A DNA stretch of 9,474 bases from JBDTRY01 sp039931435 (GCA_039931435.1 JBDTRY010000148.1:1-9474); one strand, 5' to 3'; positions 1-6,616 are shown, counted from the first letter of the stretch. Notes: generated from the letters alone by a model not told the origin. Numbers and translations: made by a program.

Positions 1-1126
1 AAGCCTCAGGCAGGGAGACGACGTTCGGCGGGACGGGCGAGATCGGGACCGACGGGGATGCCGTGGTCGGGTTCTCGGACTCGTCGAACCGGACGATTTC
101 CGAAATCGCCAGTGCGCCGTTCAGACTTGCAGCGTTACTGCCGGTGCAGGTCGGGAGGCCACGGGTGATTCCTTCACGCCAGATCGCGTACCGGGTGTTG
201 AAGCTGCCTGCGCCACCGCTGATGTAACGTGCGGCAAACGTCGAGGGCAGCGGCTGACGGCGGTCGGCCTTGCGCAGACCGGTCGGCGTGTAGCGATCGT
301 AGAACGTGAACGGAAGGTTGGTCGGCTGAACCTGGTTTGCCGGCCCGCCCTCGGGAATGGCGCGAATCGGAACCAGAATGTCGCCGCCGGCATAGTTACC
401 GGTGGTGGACGTCGGGTTGATGCGCTGATAGTCACCGATGAGGGTGTTGTCGAACAGAATTTCGTTCGTGTAGTAGGCCGAATCCGTCGGCAGTGACTGT
501 GAGCACGTGTTGGACACGTCGATTGTCACATAACCGATTGCGTTCGTGTGCGTGGAACCGACTTTGGCGCTGCCGCAGCCGACCGTTGTTCCAGTCGTCA
601 AAGCGGTGCGGAGGTCGTTGAGCACGAGCGTCGGAATCTGAACCGGGAGGTTGTTGCAGGCATTGATGGCGCCCGAAGCGAAATACGGGTTGGCATCGTT
701 GTCGGCCGAGAGATCTCCCTGGTTGGCACCGCTGCCTCCACCGGGCAGTACGCCGCGGTTGAGGATGTCGTACATGCTGATGGACTGTACGTCATAACCG
801 GTCAGGAAGATGTTGAAGTCGAGCACCGGATACGAGAAGTCCGTCCAGACCGTGATGTGCGCGATCTGCGGAAGAACCGACGTATTGGTGACGGTGAAAA
901 GCGTGTTCACTGCGGTTGTCGACGGCGAGTTGAAGTCCACCTCGAAAACAGGCAGCAGCAGTGTTGCTGCAGGCTGGTTCGCGATGTCGCAACTGTCGTC
1001 ATTGTTCGTCGTGCTCGGCGAGCCCGCTCCGAACGTGGCGTTCGGCGCGATGAACGACGGCGACGCCATGCCTGCACCGGCAGTTGCCAGTGCCACGATC
1101 ATGGCCAGTGCGAAATATTTTTTCAT
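1..1126 (-). CDS. Secreted protein of unknown function, partial (C-terminus off window)
   Basis: The reading frame is open for 375 codons from ATG at 1126 to the left edge with no stop, so the C-terminus is missing. The start is set by a Shine-Dalgarno AGGAGA (1133-1138) six bases upstream and by the signal peptide that follows: Lys-Lys, a hydrophobic stretch, then a likely cleavage after Ala21 (AGAGMA|SPSF). The mature part is rich in Asn, Thr, Ser and Pro and has five cysteines (46, 157, 184, 208, 327). It has a motif-like stretch ITVWTDFSYPVLDFNIFLTG at 91-110, has no transmembrane segment, and reads like an extracellular beta-rich protein. I do not recognise the family and assign no function. 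It has its own promoter and a leader of about 140 nt, so it is probably expressed separately from the propeller gene upstream. Confidence 0.85.
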   Translation of the reverse strand, partial: MKKYFALAMIVALATAGAGMASPSFIAPNATFGAGSPSTTNNDDSCDIANQPAATLLLPVFEVDFNSPSTTAVNTLFTVTNTSVLPQIAHITVWTDFSYPVLDFNIFLTGYDVQSISMYDILNRGVLPGGGSGANQGDLSADNDANPYFASGAINACNNLPVQIPTLVLNDLRTALTTGTTVGCGSAKVGSTHTNAIGYVTIDVSNTCSQSLPTDSAYYTNEILFDNTLIGDYQRINPTSTTGNYAGGDILVPIRAIPEGGPANQVQPTNLPFTFYDRYTPTGLRKADRRQPLPSTFAARYISGGAGSFNTRYAIWREGITRGLPTCTGSNAASLNGALAISEIVRFDESENPTTASPSVPISPVPPNVVSLPEA

Positions 1127-1267
1127 TTTCTATCTCCTACACTACATTTGAACGTTTTATGGGAACTGCTTACGAATTCAGCGACCGGCCTGGTCGATAG
1201 AATCACCTCCCGCATCAGATTTTTTACTTGATTCTCATTAGCAAAGATGAAACTGCGAGGAACAATC
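1127..1267 (-). promoter_or_regulatory. Long 5' leader of the secreted-protein gene
   Basis: From the predicted start near 1267 to the ATG at 1126 the transcript would carry about 140 untranslated bases. The leader contains GGAGGTGAT (complement of 1202-1210), a 9-base match to the extended Shine-Dalgarno complementary to the 16S rRNA 3' end, but no ATG, GTG or TTG lies at proper spacing after it. It also holds a four-codon ORF (MRIK) and a 30-codon frame starting with ATG at 1215, whose TGA overlaps the main ATG as ATGA. The 6-bp arms GAATCA/TGATTC flank the middle of the leader. Regulation by the leader is inference. Confidence 0.35.
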
Positions 1268-1273
1268 AACTTC

Positions 1274-1302
1274 AAGGTAGGGCAGAAACTATGGGAAGTC
1301 AA
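1274..1302 (-). promoter_or_regulatory. Sigma70-like promoter for the secreted-protein gene
   Basis: On the minus strand TTGACT (1297-1302) and TACCTT (1274-1279) are separated by exactly 17 bases. The -35 box matches consensus at five of six positions and the -10 box at four of six. It is the only good promoter I see between the propeller gene stop at 1392 and the secreted-protein start at 1126. The predicted start site is about 1267. Confidence 0.5.
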
Positions 1303-1303
1303 T

Positions 1304-1352
1304 ACCCGAAACAGGGTTTTATGGGATTTCCCCATACGCTTCGTTTCAGGGT
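1304..1352. repeat. Nested inverted repeat just upstream of the promoter
   Basis: Outer arms ACCCGAAAC (1304-1312) and GTTTCAGGGT (1343-1352) pair with one bulged base. Inside them ATGGG (1321-1325) pairs with CCCAT (1331-1335). The structure directly abuts the -35 box at 1297-1302. It lacks the T-run of an intrinsic terminator in the direction of transcription, so an operator or a transcript-end hairpin of the upstream propeller gene are both possible. The 11-mer GTTTTATGGGA within it (1316-1326) recurs in the leader at 1154-1164. Confidence 0.4.
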
Positions 1353-1391
1353 TCGGGCGATTATACTGCAAAGAGCTGACCAGACAAGCGC

Positions 1392-3194
1392 CTATTTCGG
1401 TAGCGCCTGACCCGTCTTCGCCCCGTCCTCCATCCCCGTTTTCGCCGCTCCGCCATTGAGCAGAACCTGAATCGAACCGTCCTTTTCGCGCGTGACGATC
1501 TTGCTGTCGCGCGTCTCGTAAAGGATCACCAGGTCCGGACGTCCGTCCTTGTTCACATCCGCCGCTTTCAAATCGTAACTCGTGTTCGGACGAAGTTCAG
1601 CGCCCTTCAGATCCGCTTTGCGGAATCCGCCCTTGCCGTCGCCCAGAAGAATGACCAGCTGGCGTGGCTGAAACAACGTATAAGCGACGTCGAGATTCCC
1701 GTCACCGTCGAAATCCGCCGATGCCATCCCCCAGATCGGGCTGTTCGTGGCCCACCGAGTAATCGGTACACGCTTCACTGCGCCCTTGCTCCATGTGAGC
1801 ATGTCCAGCCCCACGACCTGACGGTTCTCGGGTCGGGCCACGATCTGCGGATCGAGATTCGCCGGCCAGTAGCGAGAGTAGCCGATGATCACGTCGTCGG
1901 TTTTCTTTCCCGTGAACCTGCCCGCCGTGTTTGCCCAGTAGTAAGAGAGGAAGGGAATGAGAGTCCCCCGTCCGGTCGGCTCCCACTTTCCCGCTCCCTT
2001 GCTCAGAAAGAGGATGTCCGGACCGTTGTAGAAAATGCTCGCTCCGACGAAGTCCGGATACTTGTCGCCGTTCAGATCAGCGCTCGTCAGCCAGTCTCCG
2101 GCCAGCAGCCGGTAGCGGTCGGCGACGTTGACATCTTTCCACGTGCGTCCTTTCTCGTTCAGCAGCACCTTCAGCCGTGTATGAGGCGTTTCCTCGGCCT
2201 GCTGGTTCATCGTCGGGCCTTCGGAGATGGCCACGAGGTCCAGCCATCCGTCGCGATTCACATCGCGGGCAATGATGCGCCGCGTCGGAAATCTCTCTGG
2301 AAGCCCCTCGCTGTGATCGGTGAAGTTCCCCTTGCCGTCTCCCAGAAAAACTTCCACTCCGGAAAGGTGCACGGCGAAGGCCAGGTCCATGTGCCCGTCT
2401 TTGTTGAAGTCACCGGCCACCGCGCCACCGTAGTTGAAGCCCTTGGGAAACTTGACCGGCCAGTGTGTCCAGCCCCCTTTGCAGTCTCCCAGAAAAATGG
2501 AGGGGGACCCTCCCGCACCGCGTTGCGGCGGGGAGATGATGTCCGGACAGCCATCACCGTTCATGTCTGCTACGTCACCCGAATTGCGAAAGGAGCCGGT
2601 CGTCGGCAGCCCCGCGGAGGAATCCTCGAAGGAGATCGTCTTTCCGCTCGCGGGGACGTCCAGCACGGCAAACTCGGGGCGCATGCTCTCGAAGTACTGG
2701 ATGCTCTCGGCAGAATGCTCGTCGAACTGTTCGTTCTTCGCATCGACCTGATCGACACCGTTCGGGTTCGCCGTTACCACCGGTGCGGACGGTTTCGGGC
2801 TGGGAGCCGGCGCCTCCGTCTTCTTCGGCGCTTCGACGAACACCCAGATCCAGTTCTCGTTCATCTGGTAAATCTCTTTGGCGAAGTTGGCCGGGCCGAA
2901 TGGCCGCACCCATCCCGGCCGCGGGTCGTCGAAGACCGCCCAGCGCTTTTCGAATTTGGCGATGATCCATGGCTGGCCGTAGCGCAGGTAGATGTGACTC
3001 TGATCCGGGTCCGGGCCGGGATCTTCCGTGAGACCGAGACGGTCCATCAGCTGCGCGCGCGTTTCCGCCGGCACAGCCTTCTCCCCGGCGGAACTCGGGG
3101 TGGGTGCTGGTTTCTGGGCGGAGACAGCGAGGCTGAAGGGCAGCATCGCCAGAAGAACGGACAAACGGATAGTGAGAGAACGCGAAACGGCCAT
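1392..3194 (-). CDS. Secreted FG-GAP/VCBS-repeat beta-propeller protein
   Basis: About 600 residues. The start is taken as the second ATG (3194), because the AAGGAG at 3204-3209 abuts the first ATG (3203) but is nine bases from the second. Residue numbers below count from 3203. A signal peptide ends near VSAQ (30). Residues 50-125 form a separate N-terminal segment with IYLRYGQPWI, loosely like the start of GWxTD domains, followed by an Ala/Pro linker (128-145). From about 205 on come FG-GAP blades with calcium-type DxNxDGxxD loops: DMNGDGCPD (213), DFNKDGHMD (265), DVNRDGWLD (314), DLNGDKYPD (376), DFDGDGNLD (497) and DVNKDGRPD (549), with a degenerate one near 430. Such propellers usually mediate extracellular binding or adhesion; the ligand is unknown. 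It follows the permease by 39 bp and is probably co-transcribed with it. Confidence 0.9.
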   Translation of the reverse strand: MAVSRSLTIRLSVLLAMLPFSLAVSAQKPAPTPSSAGEKAVPAETRAQLMDRLGLTEDPGPDPDQSHIYLRYGQPWIIAKFEKRWAVFDDPRPGWVRPFGPANFAKEIYQMNENWIWVFVEAPKKTEAPAPSPKPSAPVVTANPNGVDQVDAKNEQFDEHSAESIQYFESMRPEFAVLDVPASGKTISFEDSSAGLPTTGSFRNSGDVADMNGDGCPDIISPPQRGAGGSPSIFLGDCKGGWTHWPVKFPKGFNYGGAVAGDFNKDGHMDLAFAVHLSGVEVFLGDGKGNFTDHSEGLPERFPTRRIIARDVNRDGWLDLVAISEGPTMNQQAEETPHTRLKVLLNEKGRTWKDVNVADRYRLLAGDWLTSADLNGDKYPDFVGASIFYNGPDILFLSKGAGKWEPTGRGTLIPFLSYYWANTAGRFTGKKTDDVIIGYSRYWPANLDPQIVARPENRQVVGLDMLTWSKGAVKRVPITRWATNSPIWGMASADFDGDGNLDVAYTLFQPRQLVILLGDGKGGFRKADLKGAELRPNTSYDLKAADVNKDGRPDLVILYETRDSKIVTREKDGSIQVLLNGGAAKTGMEDGAKTGQALPK

Positions 3195-3203
3195 CGAAAA
3201 CAT

Positions 3204-3209
3204 CTCCTT
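3204..3209 (-). promoter_or_regulatory. RBS that decides the propeller-gene start
   Basis: AAGGAG on the minus strand sits directly against the ATG at 3203 (no spacer) but nine bases before the in-frame ATG at 3194. Normal spacing favours 3194, which removes three residues from the signal peptide and leaves Met-Ala-Val-Ser-Arg at the N-terminus. Confidence 0.65.
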
Positions 3210-3233
3210 AGCGGGCGGTTGAATCGGGCTGCA

Positions 3234-4046
3234 TCAGATCAGGTCGACGAGACTCGGCTGCGCGCGGCGGAAAAACATCAGACCTCCGCCGAACGTCACC
3301 GAAGCAATCGCCAACAGAAATACGATCGAGCCGGCTTCAGGTAACGGTGCGGCGAGAAAGGCACTGCGGAACAAACCGAGCAGAGGCGTCATCGGATTCC
3401 ACATGAAGAAGCGCTCGTACCTTCCGGCGATCGGATACAGAATGGGGCTGAGATAGAAAAGAATGGATAGAAAAAATCCCAGGATTTGTGTCACGTCCCG
3501 GAAAAATACGTAGACCGTGGCCAGAAACCAGCTCACCCCGGTCTGCAATACCATCTGCAGGGCCAGGGCGAAGGGGAGCAGCCAGAGTCCGGCGAACGAC
3601 TGCCCCTTCATTCCCAGGAAGCAGAGGAAGAGGAGCATGGCGATGGACTGAAAGATGAGAGCCGAGGCGTTGGGAACGACGATGAGGATCTCGCTGCGGA
3701 AGGCCAGCCTCCGCACCATCGGTCCATTTTCGACCACGGAGGTCGAGGCGCGCATGATGCCCTCGGAGATCCCCAGCCAGGGAAGCAGCCCCGAAATCAG
3801 GAAAAGTACGTAGTTCTCGCCCGCCACGCGGGGGCTCCGGGGCGGGATCATGAGGGTGAAGACGAACCAGTAGAGAAGGACCAGGCTCAGGGGCTGCAGA
3901 ACAGCCCAGGCCACACCCAGGGCAGATCCGGTGAAGCGGGCCCTGAAATCCCGTTTGATCAGCTCGCTCGTAAGGTAGAGGGTCCGGAGGCTTTCCGCCG
4001 GCCGAAACAGCTTGACATCAACGGTGGAAGTCCGTAGATTGGGCAC
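3234..4046 (-). CDS. ABC-2 type polysaccharide/polyol-phosphate export permease
   Basis: This is an integral inner-membrane permease of the ABC-2 family that exports O-antigen, capsule or teichoic-acid-type glycans. The frame stays open to 4193, but family members begin about 20-30 residues before the conserved segment LIKRDFRARFTGSALGVAW. The GTG at 4046 fits this, giving 270 residues, and it coincides with the predicted transcription start. The family hallmarks are a cytoplasmic amphipathic region with a basic RDFRARF, then ALGVAWAVLQPL leading into helix 1. About six hydrophobic segments follow, with YVFFRDVTQILGF and the late YLSPILYPI and WNPMTPLLGLFR motifs typical of Wzm/TagG/KpsM-like permeases. 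No ATP-binding subunit lies next to it: upstream is the divergent XRE gene, downstream the propeller gene. The substrate cannot be read from sequence. Confidence 0.88.
   Translation of the reverse strand: MPNLRTSTVDVKLFRPAESLRTLYLTSELIKRDFRARFTGSALGVAWAVLQPLSLVLLYWFVFTLMIPPRSPRVAGENYVLFLISGLLPWLGISEGIMRASTSVVENGPMVRRLAFRSEILIVVPNASALIFQSIAMLLFLCFLGMKGQSFAGLWLLPFALALQMVLQTGVSWFLATVYVFFRDVTQILGFFLSILFYLSPILYPIAGRYERFFMWNPMTPLLGLFRSAFLAAPLPEAGSIVFLLAIASVTFGGGLMFFRRAQPSLVDLI
4012..4040 (+). promoter_or_regulatory. Sigma70-like promoter of the XRE-TPR operon
   Basis: A perfect TTGACA (4012-4017) lies 17 bases before TAGATT (4035-4040, four of six consensus positions). The predicted start is about 4047, giving a 46-nt leader before ATG 4093. 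The whole promoter lies inside the first codons of the divergent permease gene, so the two transcription units are physically interlocked. Confidence 0.55.
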
Positions 4047-4053
4047 TCGTCGG

Positions 4054-4082
4054 AGTCTATTTTTCAGCAGCATAAAAGTCAA
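4054..4082 (-). promoter_or_regulatory. Sigma70-like promoter of the permease gene
   Basis: On the minus strand TTGACT (4077-4082) and TAGACT (4054-4059) are 17 bases apart. The predicted start is at about 4046-4047, directly on the GTG taken as the permease start, which suggests a leaderless mRNA. Both boxes lie at exactly the same distance from position 4047 as the boxes of the plus-strand promoter. Confidence 0.5.
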
Positions 4083-4092
4083 CGAAACCGCA

Positions 4093-4443
4093 ATGAACAA
4101 GCCAGCCCAACTCGAACTGGTGGGTCGCAAGATCCGCCAGCTGCGGCGCCAGCGTAAGCTGACGCAGGTGGAACTTGCCGAAAAAATCGGCATCCATCAG
4201 TCGGACCTCTCCCGCATGGAGCAGGGCGAATACAAAGTCGGACTGGACACGCTCCTGAAGATTCTGCAGACCTTCGACCTCGGCATCGGCGAGTTTTTCG
4301 AAGAGCGGAAACCGACGGTCATCGAAAAGTACACGCTTCTGAGCCCCTCGGCGCAGAAGGAAGTGGAGAGCTTCATCGAGTTCAAGCACCTTCAGGAATC
4401 GGACGACGAAGAGGCGGACTCGAACGGGTGGGAGGGTGAGTGA
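4093..4443 (+). CDS. XRE-family helix-turn-helix transcriptional regulator
   Basis: A 116-residue Cro/CI (HTH_3) type DNA-binding protein. The five-helix HTH spans about residues 9-68: VGRKIRQLRRQRKLTQVELA (helices 1-2), then the recognition segment GIHQSDLSRMEQGEYKVGLD and LLKILQTFDLGIGEFF. A short acidic tail (100-116, QESDDEEADS) follows. The frame continues upstream to 4012, but those 27 codons run through the promoter boxes, so ATG 4093 is preferred; it has no clear Shine-Dalgarno. The TPR gene begins one base after the stop codon. It probably binds its own promoter region and may control the divergent permease; this is inferred from position only. There is no sensor domain, so the TPR partner could supply that role. 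Confidence 0.9.
   Translation: MNKPAQLELVGRKIRQLRRQRKLTQVELAEKIGIHQSDLSRMEQGEYKVGLDTLLKILQTFDLGIGEFFEERKPTVIEKYTLLSPSAQKEVESFIEFKHLQESDDEEADSNGWEGE
4431..4435 (+). promoter_or_regulatory. RBS that decides the TPR-gene start
   Basis: GGAGG lies inside the last codons of the XRE gene. It is nine bases before ATG 4445 but touches the in-frame GTG at 4436, so ATG 4445 is the better start. The site allows translation of the TPR gene to be coupled to that of the regulator. Confidence 0.6.
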
Positions 4444-4444
4444 A

Positions 4445-5311
4445 ATGAGCCGAGTGGAAGAGCTTCGCCAGCAGGGTCTGGCGAAACTTCGCGTCAACGC
4501 CATCGAAGAGGCCCTCTCGCTCTTCGACCAGGCTCTGGCCAACGCCGCCGATGACGAATCACGCGAACTTCTGACCATCGACAAGGCTGGCGCGCTGCTG
4601 ACCATGGAGCGCACAGGGCCCGAGGTTCAGAAGCTTCCCCAGATTCTGATGCGCCGGCGGAACGTGCGTCACGTCTACCTCGCCGCCTACCATCTGGAAA
4701 CGAAGTTCCGCAACGAACACGATTTTTCCAAGGCTGGCTTTTACGCACGCATCGCTCTTGAGGCAGCCGAGGAAGCTGGAAATCAGGAGTGGATCGCTTC
4801 GGCACTGATCGCTCTGGGCATGGACTGCGGATTCGATTCACGCGACGACGAGGCCGCCCAGTACTTCCAGCGCGCTCTGGCCGTGCTCCCCGAGAAGAGC
4901 GACGGATTGGCCCGTGCCTTCGCCGTTCACAACCTCGGGTATTCGAAAATCATGACCGCCTCCCCTGCCGAAGGTGTGGAGCTCATTCACAAATCCATCG
5001 AGCTGTTCTTCGGGGAAGGCAGCGAAGCGTTCTGCGCCGAGTCCTACCTCGATCTGTGCCTCGGGTATCTCGATCTCGGAGACTTTGAACAGGCACGCAC
5101 CTTCGGCGAACTGGGCCTGGAGAAGGCTACGGAAGTGCGTCAGACACGCAACGCTCATTACCTGCTCGGTGAGATTTCCTACAAGCTCGGCGACGTCGAG
5201 CTGGCCGAGTTTCATTTCGATCACCTGGCCACGCACTATCCCGATTTCCCTCAATTGAAAAACCTGCTCTTCGCGATCGACCTCCGCAAAATGGTGAACT
5301 TCAAACTATGA
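4445..5311 (+). CDS. Tetratricopeptide-repeat protein, partner of XRE regulator
   Basis: A 288-residue soluble, cytoplasmic, all-helical protein without signal peptide. I see about six TPR-like helix pairs, at residues 5-38, 75-112, 114-150, 155-190, 194-230 and 234-268. They carry typical TPR spacing such as A..YFQRALAVLPE (137-150), LDLCLGYLDLGDFEQARTF (202-220) and LLGEISYKLGDVELAEFHFD (240-259). TPR solenoids bind proteins or peptides; no enzymatic motif is seen. It starts one base after the XRE stop and overlaps the next gene by four bases, so the three are surely one operon. A TPR array fused to XRE domains is the design of RRNPP peptide-sensing regulators; here the two parts are separate proteins. 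That parallel is inference. Confidence 0.85.
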   Translation: MSRVEELRQQGLAKLRVNAIEEALSLFDQALANAADDESRELLTIDKAGALLTMERTGPEVQKLPQILMRRRNVRHVYLAAYHLETKFRNEHDFSKAGFYARIALEAAEEAGNQEWIASALIALGMDCGFDSRDDEAAQYFQRALAVLPEKSDGLARAFAVHNLGYSKIMTASPAEGVELIHKSIELFFGEGSEAFCAESYLDLCLGYLDLGDFEQARTFGELGLEKATEVRQTRNAHYLLGEISYKLGDVELAEFHFDHLATHYPDFPQLKNLLFAIDLRKMVNFKL

Positions 5312-6351
5312 GACTGCGCCACAGCATCGCTGTACTCCTTCTCCTCGTAGCGCCGGCTGTGGCGTTTGCACAGGCCTCCGATCGCGACGTGCTGCTCACC
5401 AACGAAGGAACCCTCTACACGATCGAAAGCGAATACTCGAGCGACTACGAGTTCGCCGCCGATTCGTCCAAATTGCTGCACCTCACCATTCAGAACGGCA
5501 CCGAGACCCAATCGGTCTTCGTCCCCGAGTCCCTGAATCCGGGCATCCACTCCGACCCTGCTCTGGCCTGGGACGCGGAATCGAGAACGCTCTTCGTCTT
5601 CTGGCAGCGCACACCGAATCCCCGCACCAGCAGCGACCTTCTCTTTTCGTCGCTGCACGAGGGCGTCTGGAGCAGAGCGACGCTGGTGACGAACACGGAA
5701 TTCGAGTTCCGTTCGAACTTCCGGATCGGCATGACCCGTCTCGCCGGCGAGCAGCAGCCCGATGGCAGCTACCTCAACAAACCAGCGCTGATCATCCACG
5801 TTACCTGGTGGAACCAGAACGGCCACGGAGAAGACGGCGGCTACGCCATGCTGCAGCTCGAGAACGGGCTGGTGAAAACAAAGAGCGTCTTCAATCTGAA
5901 CGAAATGCTCGCCGAGCACCGCGCTCTCGAACCGGCTCCGCTGCCGGAGGATTACAACCGGGAGCTGTTCCGTCATCCGGCAATCCTGGAACAGCCCACA
6001 CACGATTCCGTGGAGCTGATCTTCGCCGACTGGGACACGAATCGTTTCGAGAAGATCTCCGTGCGCCCCATCGTCGCCCAGGGATACATGAAGCCGCCCG
6101 TGGGATTCTGGCGCGGTGAGTTCCCTGCCGCTCCCGGCTTCCGCAACGTCGTCGAGAGCCGCGTGACCCTGCTTCCGGGGGCCGGCGTCGATGACAGCAA
6201 TCTGCTGTTCTACTTCCGCAGCGGCAAGGGCTACGACTACATGGTCGTGAAGAACGGGACCTGGTCCGAAGTGAAGTCGATCGCCTTCAACGAGAAGATC
6301 ACCTCCGACATGGCTCTGGAGGCCATGAGGAAACTGATCGCCGCCCAATAA
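5308..6351 (+). CDS. Secreted BNR/sialidase-like propeller protein, function unknown
   Basis: A 347-residue exported protein. The signal peptide is MRLRHSIAVLLLLVAPAVAF with likely cleavage after AFAQ (22). No lipobox cysteine is present. Motif-like stretches SDPALAWDAESRTLFVFWQR (82-101), DLLFSSLHEGVWSRATLV (110-127), PALIIHVTWWNQNG (159-172) and VELIFADWDTNRFEKISV (235-252) resemble successive blades of BNR/Asp-box or sialidase-type beta-propellers ('bad things in sequence order': expected value, visual signal, action). I see no sialidase catalytic arginine triad, so enzymatic activity is not claimed. The ATG overlaps the TPR stop (ATGA at 5308-5311) with no strong Shine-Dalgarno of its own, so translation is likely coupled. 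It is the last gene before the terminator. As a product of a regulator operon it could be the exported output, but this is a guess. Confidence 0.8.
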   Translation: MRLRHSIAVLLLLVAPAVAFAQASDRDVLLTNEGTLYTIESEYSSDYEFAADSSKLLHLTIQNGTETQSVFVPESLNPGIHSDPALAWDAESRTLFVFWQRTPNPRTSSDLLFSSLHEGVWSRATLVTNTEFEFRSNFRIGMTRLAGEQQPDGSYLNKPALIIHVTWWNQNGHGEDGGYAMLQLENGLVKTKSVFNLNEMLAEHRALEPAPLPEDYNRELFRHPAILEQPTHDSVELIFADWDTNRFEKISVRPIVAQGYMKPPVGFWRGEFPAAPGFRNVVESRVTLLPGAGVDDSNLLFYFRSGKGYDYMVVKNGTWSEVKSIAFNEKITSDMALEAMRKLIAAQ

Positions 6352-6376
6352 CCAGCTGTTCTCATCCAGGAAATTG

Positions 6377-6404
6377 AAAAGCCGGCTGCGAGCCGGCTTT
6401 TTTT
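6377..6404 (+). terminator. Intrinsic terminator of the XRE-TPR-propeller operon
   Basis: The stem AAAAGCCGGCT pairs with AGCCGGCTTTT around a 3-nt loop (GCG, 6388-6390), followed by a T-run through 6404. It starts 25 bases after the stop at 6351. On the minus strand the same stem is followed by TTTT, so it may also stop the convergent small membrane-protein gene ending at 6426. Confidence 0.93.
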
Positions 6405-6425
6405 GTACGCGGTGCTGAGCCGAAG

Positions 6426-6605
6426 TTACGCTGCCGGCGGAGCGTTGCCGGAACTCTTGCCGACGGAAACGATGACCCCGATCCCGATCAGTGCCAGGAC
6501 ACCGACGCCGATCCATTTGACCGGCACGTGTACAAAATAGGCGGCAATTCCCATGGCAATGATGAGGATGATCCAGCCGACGAGCGAAAGATTAAACCAT
6601 TTCAC
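6426..6605 (-). CDS. Small two-helix inner-membrane protein (59 aa)
   Basis: A short gene starting with GTG at 6605. The start is fixed by GGAGG (6612-6616) six bases upstream; the open frame continues further but the upstream part is Arg/Cys-rich non-coding-like sequence. The protein has two hydrophobic helices, about residues 5-24 (WIILIIAMGIAAYF) and 31-48 (WIGVGVLALIGIGVIVSV), joined by a short HVPVK turn, and a Ser/Gly/Ala tail (SSGNAPPAA). This layout matches the many small DUF-type membrane proteins of bacteria; I cannot name a family. It is a single gene converging on the operon terminator, with a repeat-rich region upstream and no clear promoter. Confidence 0.72.
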   Translation of the reverse strand: MKWFNLSLVGWIILIIAMGIAAYFVHVPVKWIGVGVLALIGIGVIVSVGKSSGNAPPAA

Positions 6606-6611
6606 GGGATA

Positions 6612-6616
6612 CCTCC
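6612..6616 (-). promoter_or_regulatory. RBS that fixes the GTG start of the 59-aa protein
   Basis: GGAGG on the minus strand, six bases before GTG 6605. It is the only good ribosome site in the frame and excludes the longer 106-codon reading. Confidence 0.65.

Noticed and set aside
548..1231. Plus-strand 227-codon frame opposite the secreted protein
   Set aside because: Arg/Val-rich product without motif; the minus strand has RBS, signal peptide and an uninterrupted frame.
1304..1352. Intrinsic terminator after the propeller gene
   Set aside because: No T-run follows the stem on the minus strand, and the structure abuts a good -35 box.
2181..3344. Long plus-strand open frame (387 codons) opposite the propeller gene
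   Set aside because: It runs antisense to a gene with a signal peptide and clear FG-GAP motifs; its product is His/Arg-rich without domains, typical of the opposite strand in GC-rich DNA.
3486..4037. Plus-strand frame opposite the permease
   Set aside because: It is a charged Gln/Glu/Gly-rich antisense frame opposite clear transmembrane helices.
4047..4193. Extending the permease to ATG 4193 or 4073
   Set aside because: These starts lie upstream of or inside the predicted promoter, cover the divergent XRE gene, have no RBS, and exceed the usual N-terminal length.
5308..6351. Active sialidase
   Set aside because: Only blade-like repeats are visible; no arginine triad or other catalytic motif could be identified.
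5251..6516. Long minus-strand open frame (421 codons) opposite the BNR-like gene
   Set aside because: It covers an operon gene with signal peptide, coupled start and terminator, and crosses the terminator itself; composition looks like a shadow frame.
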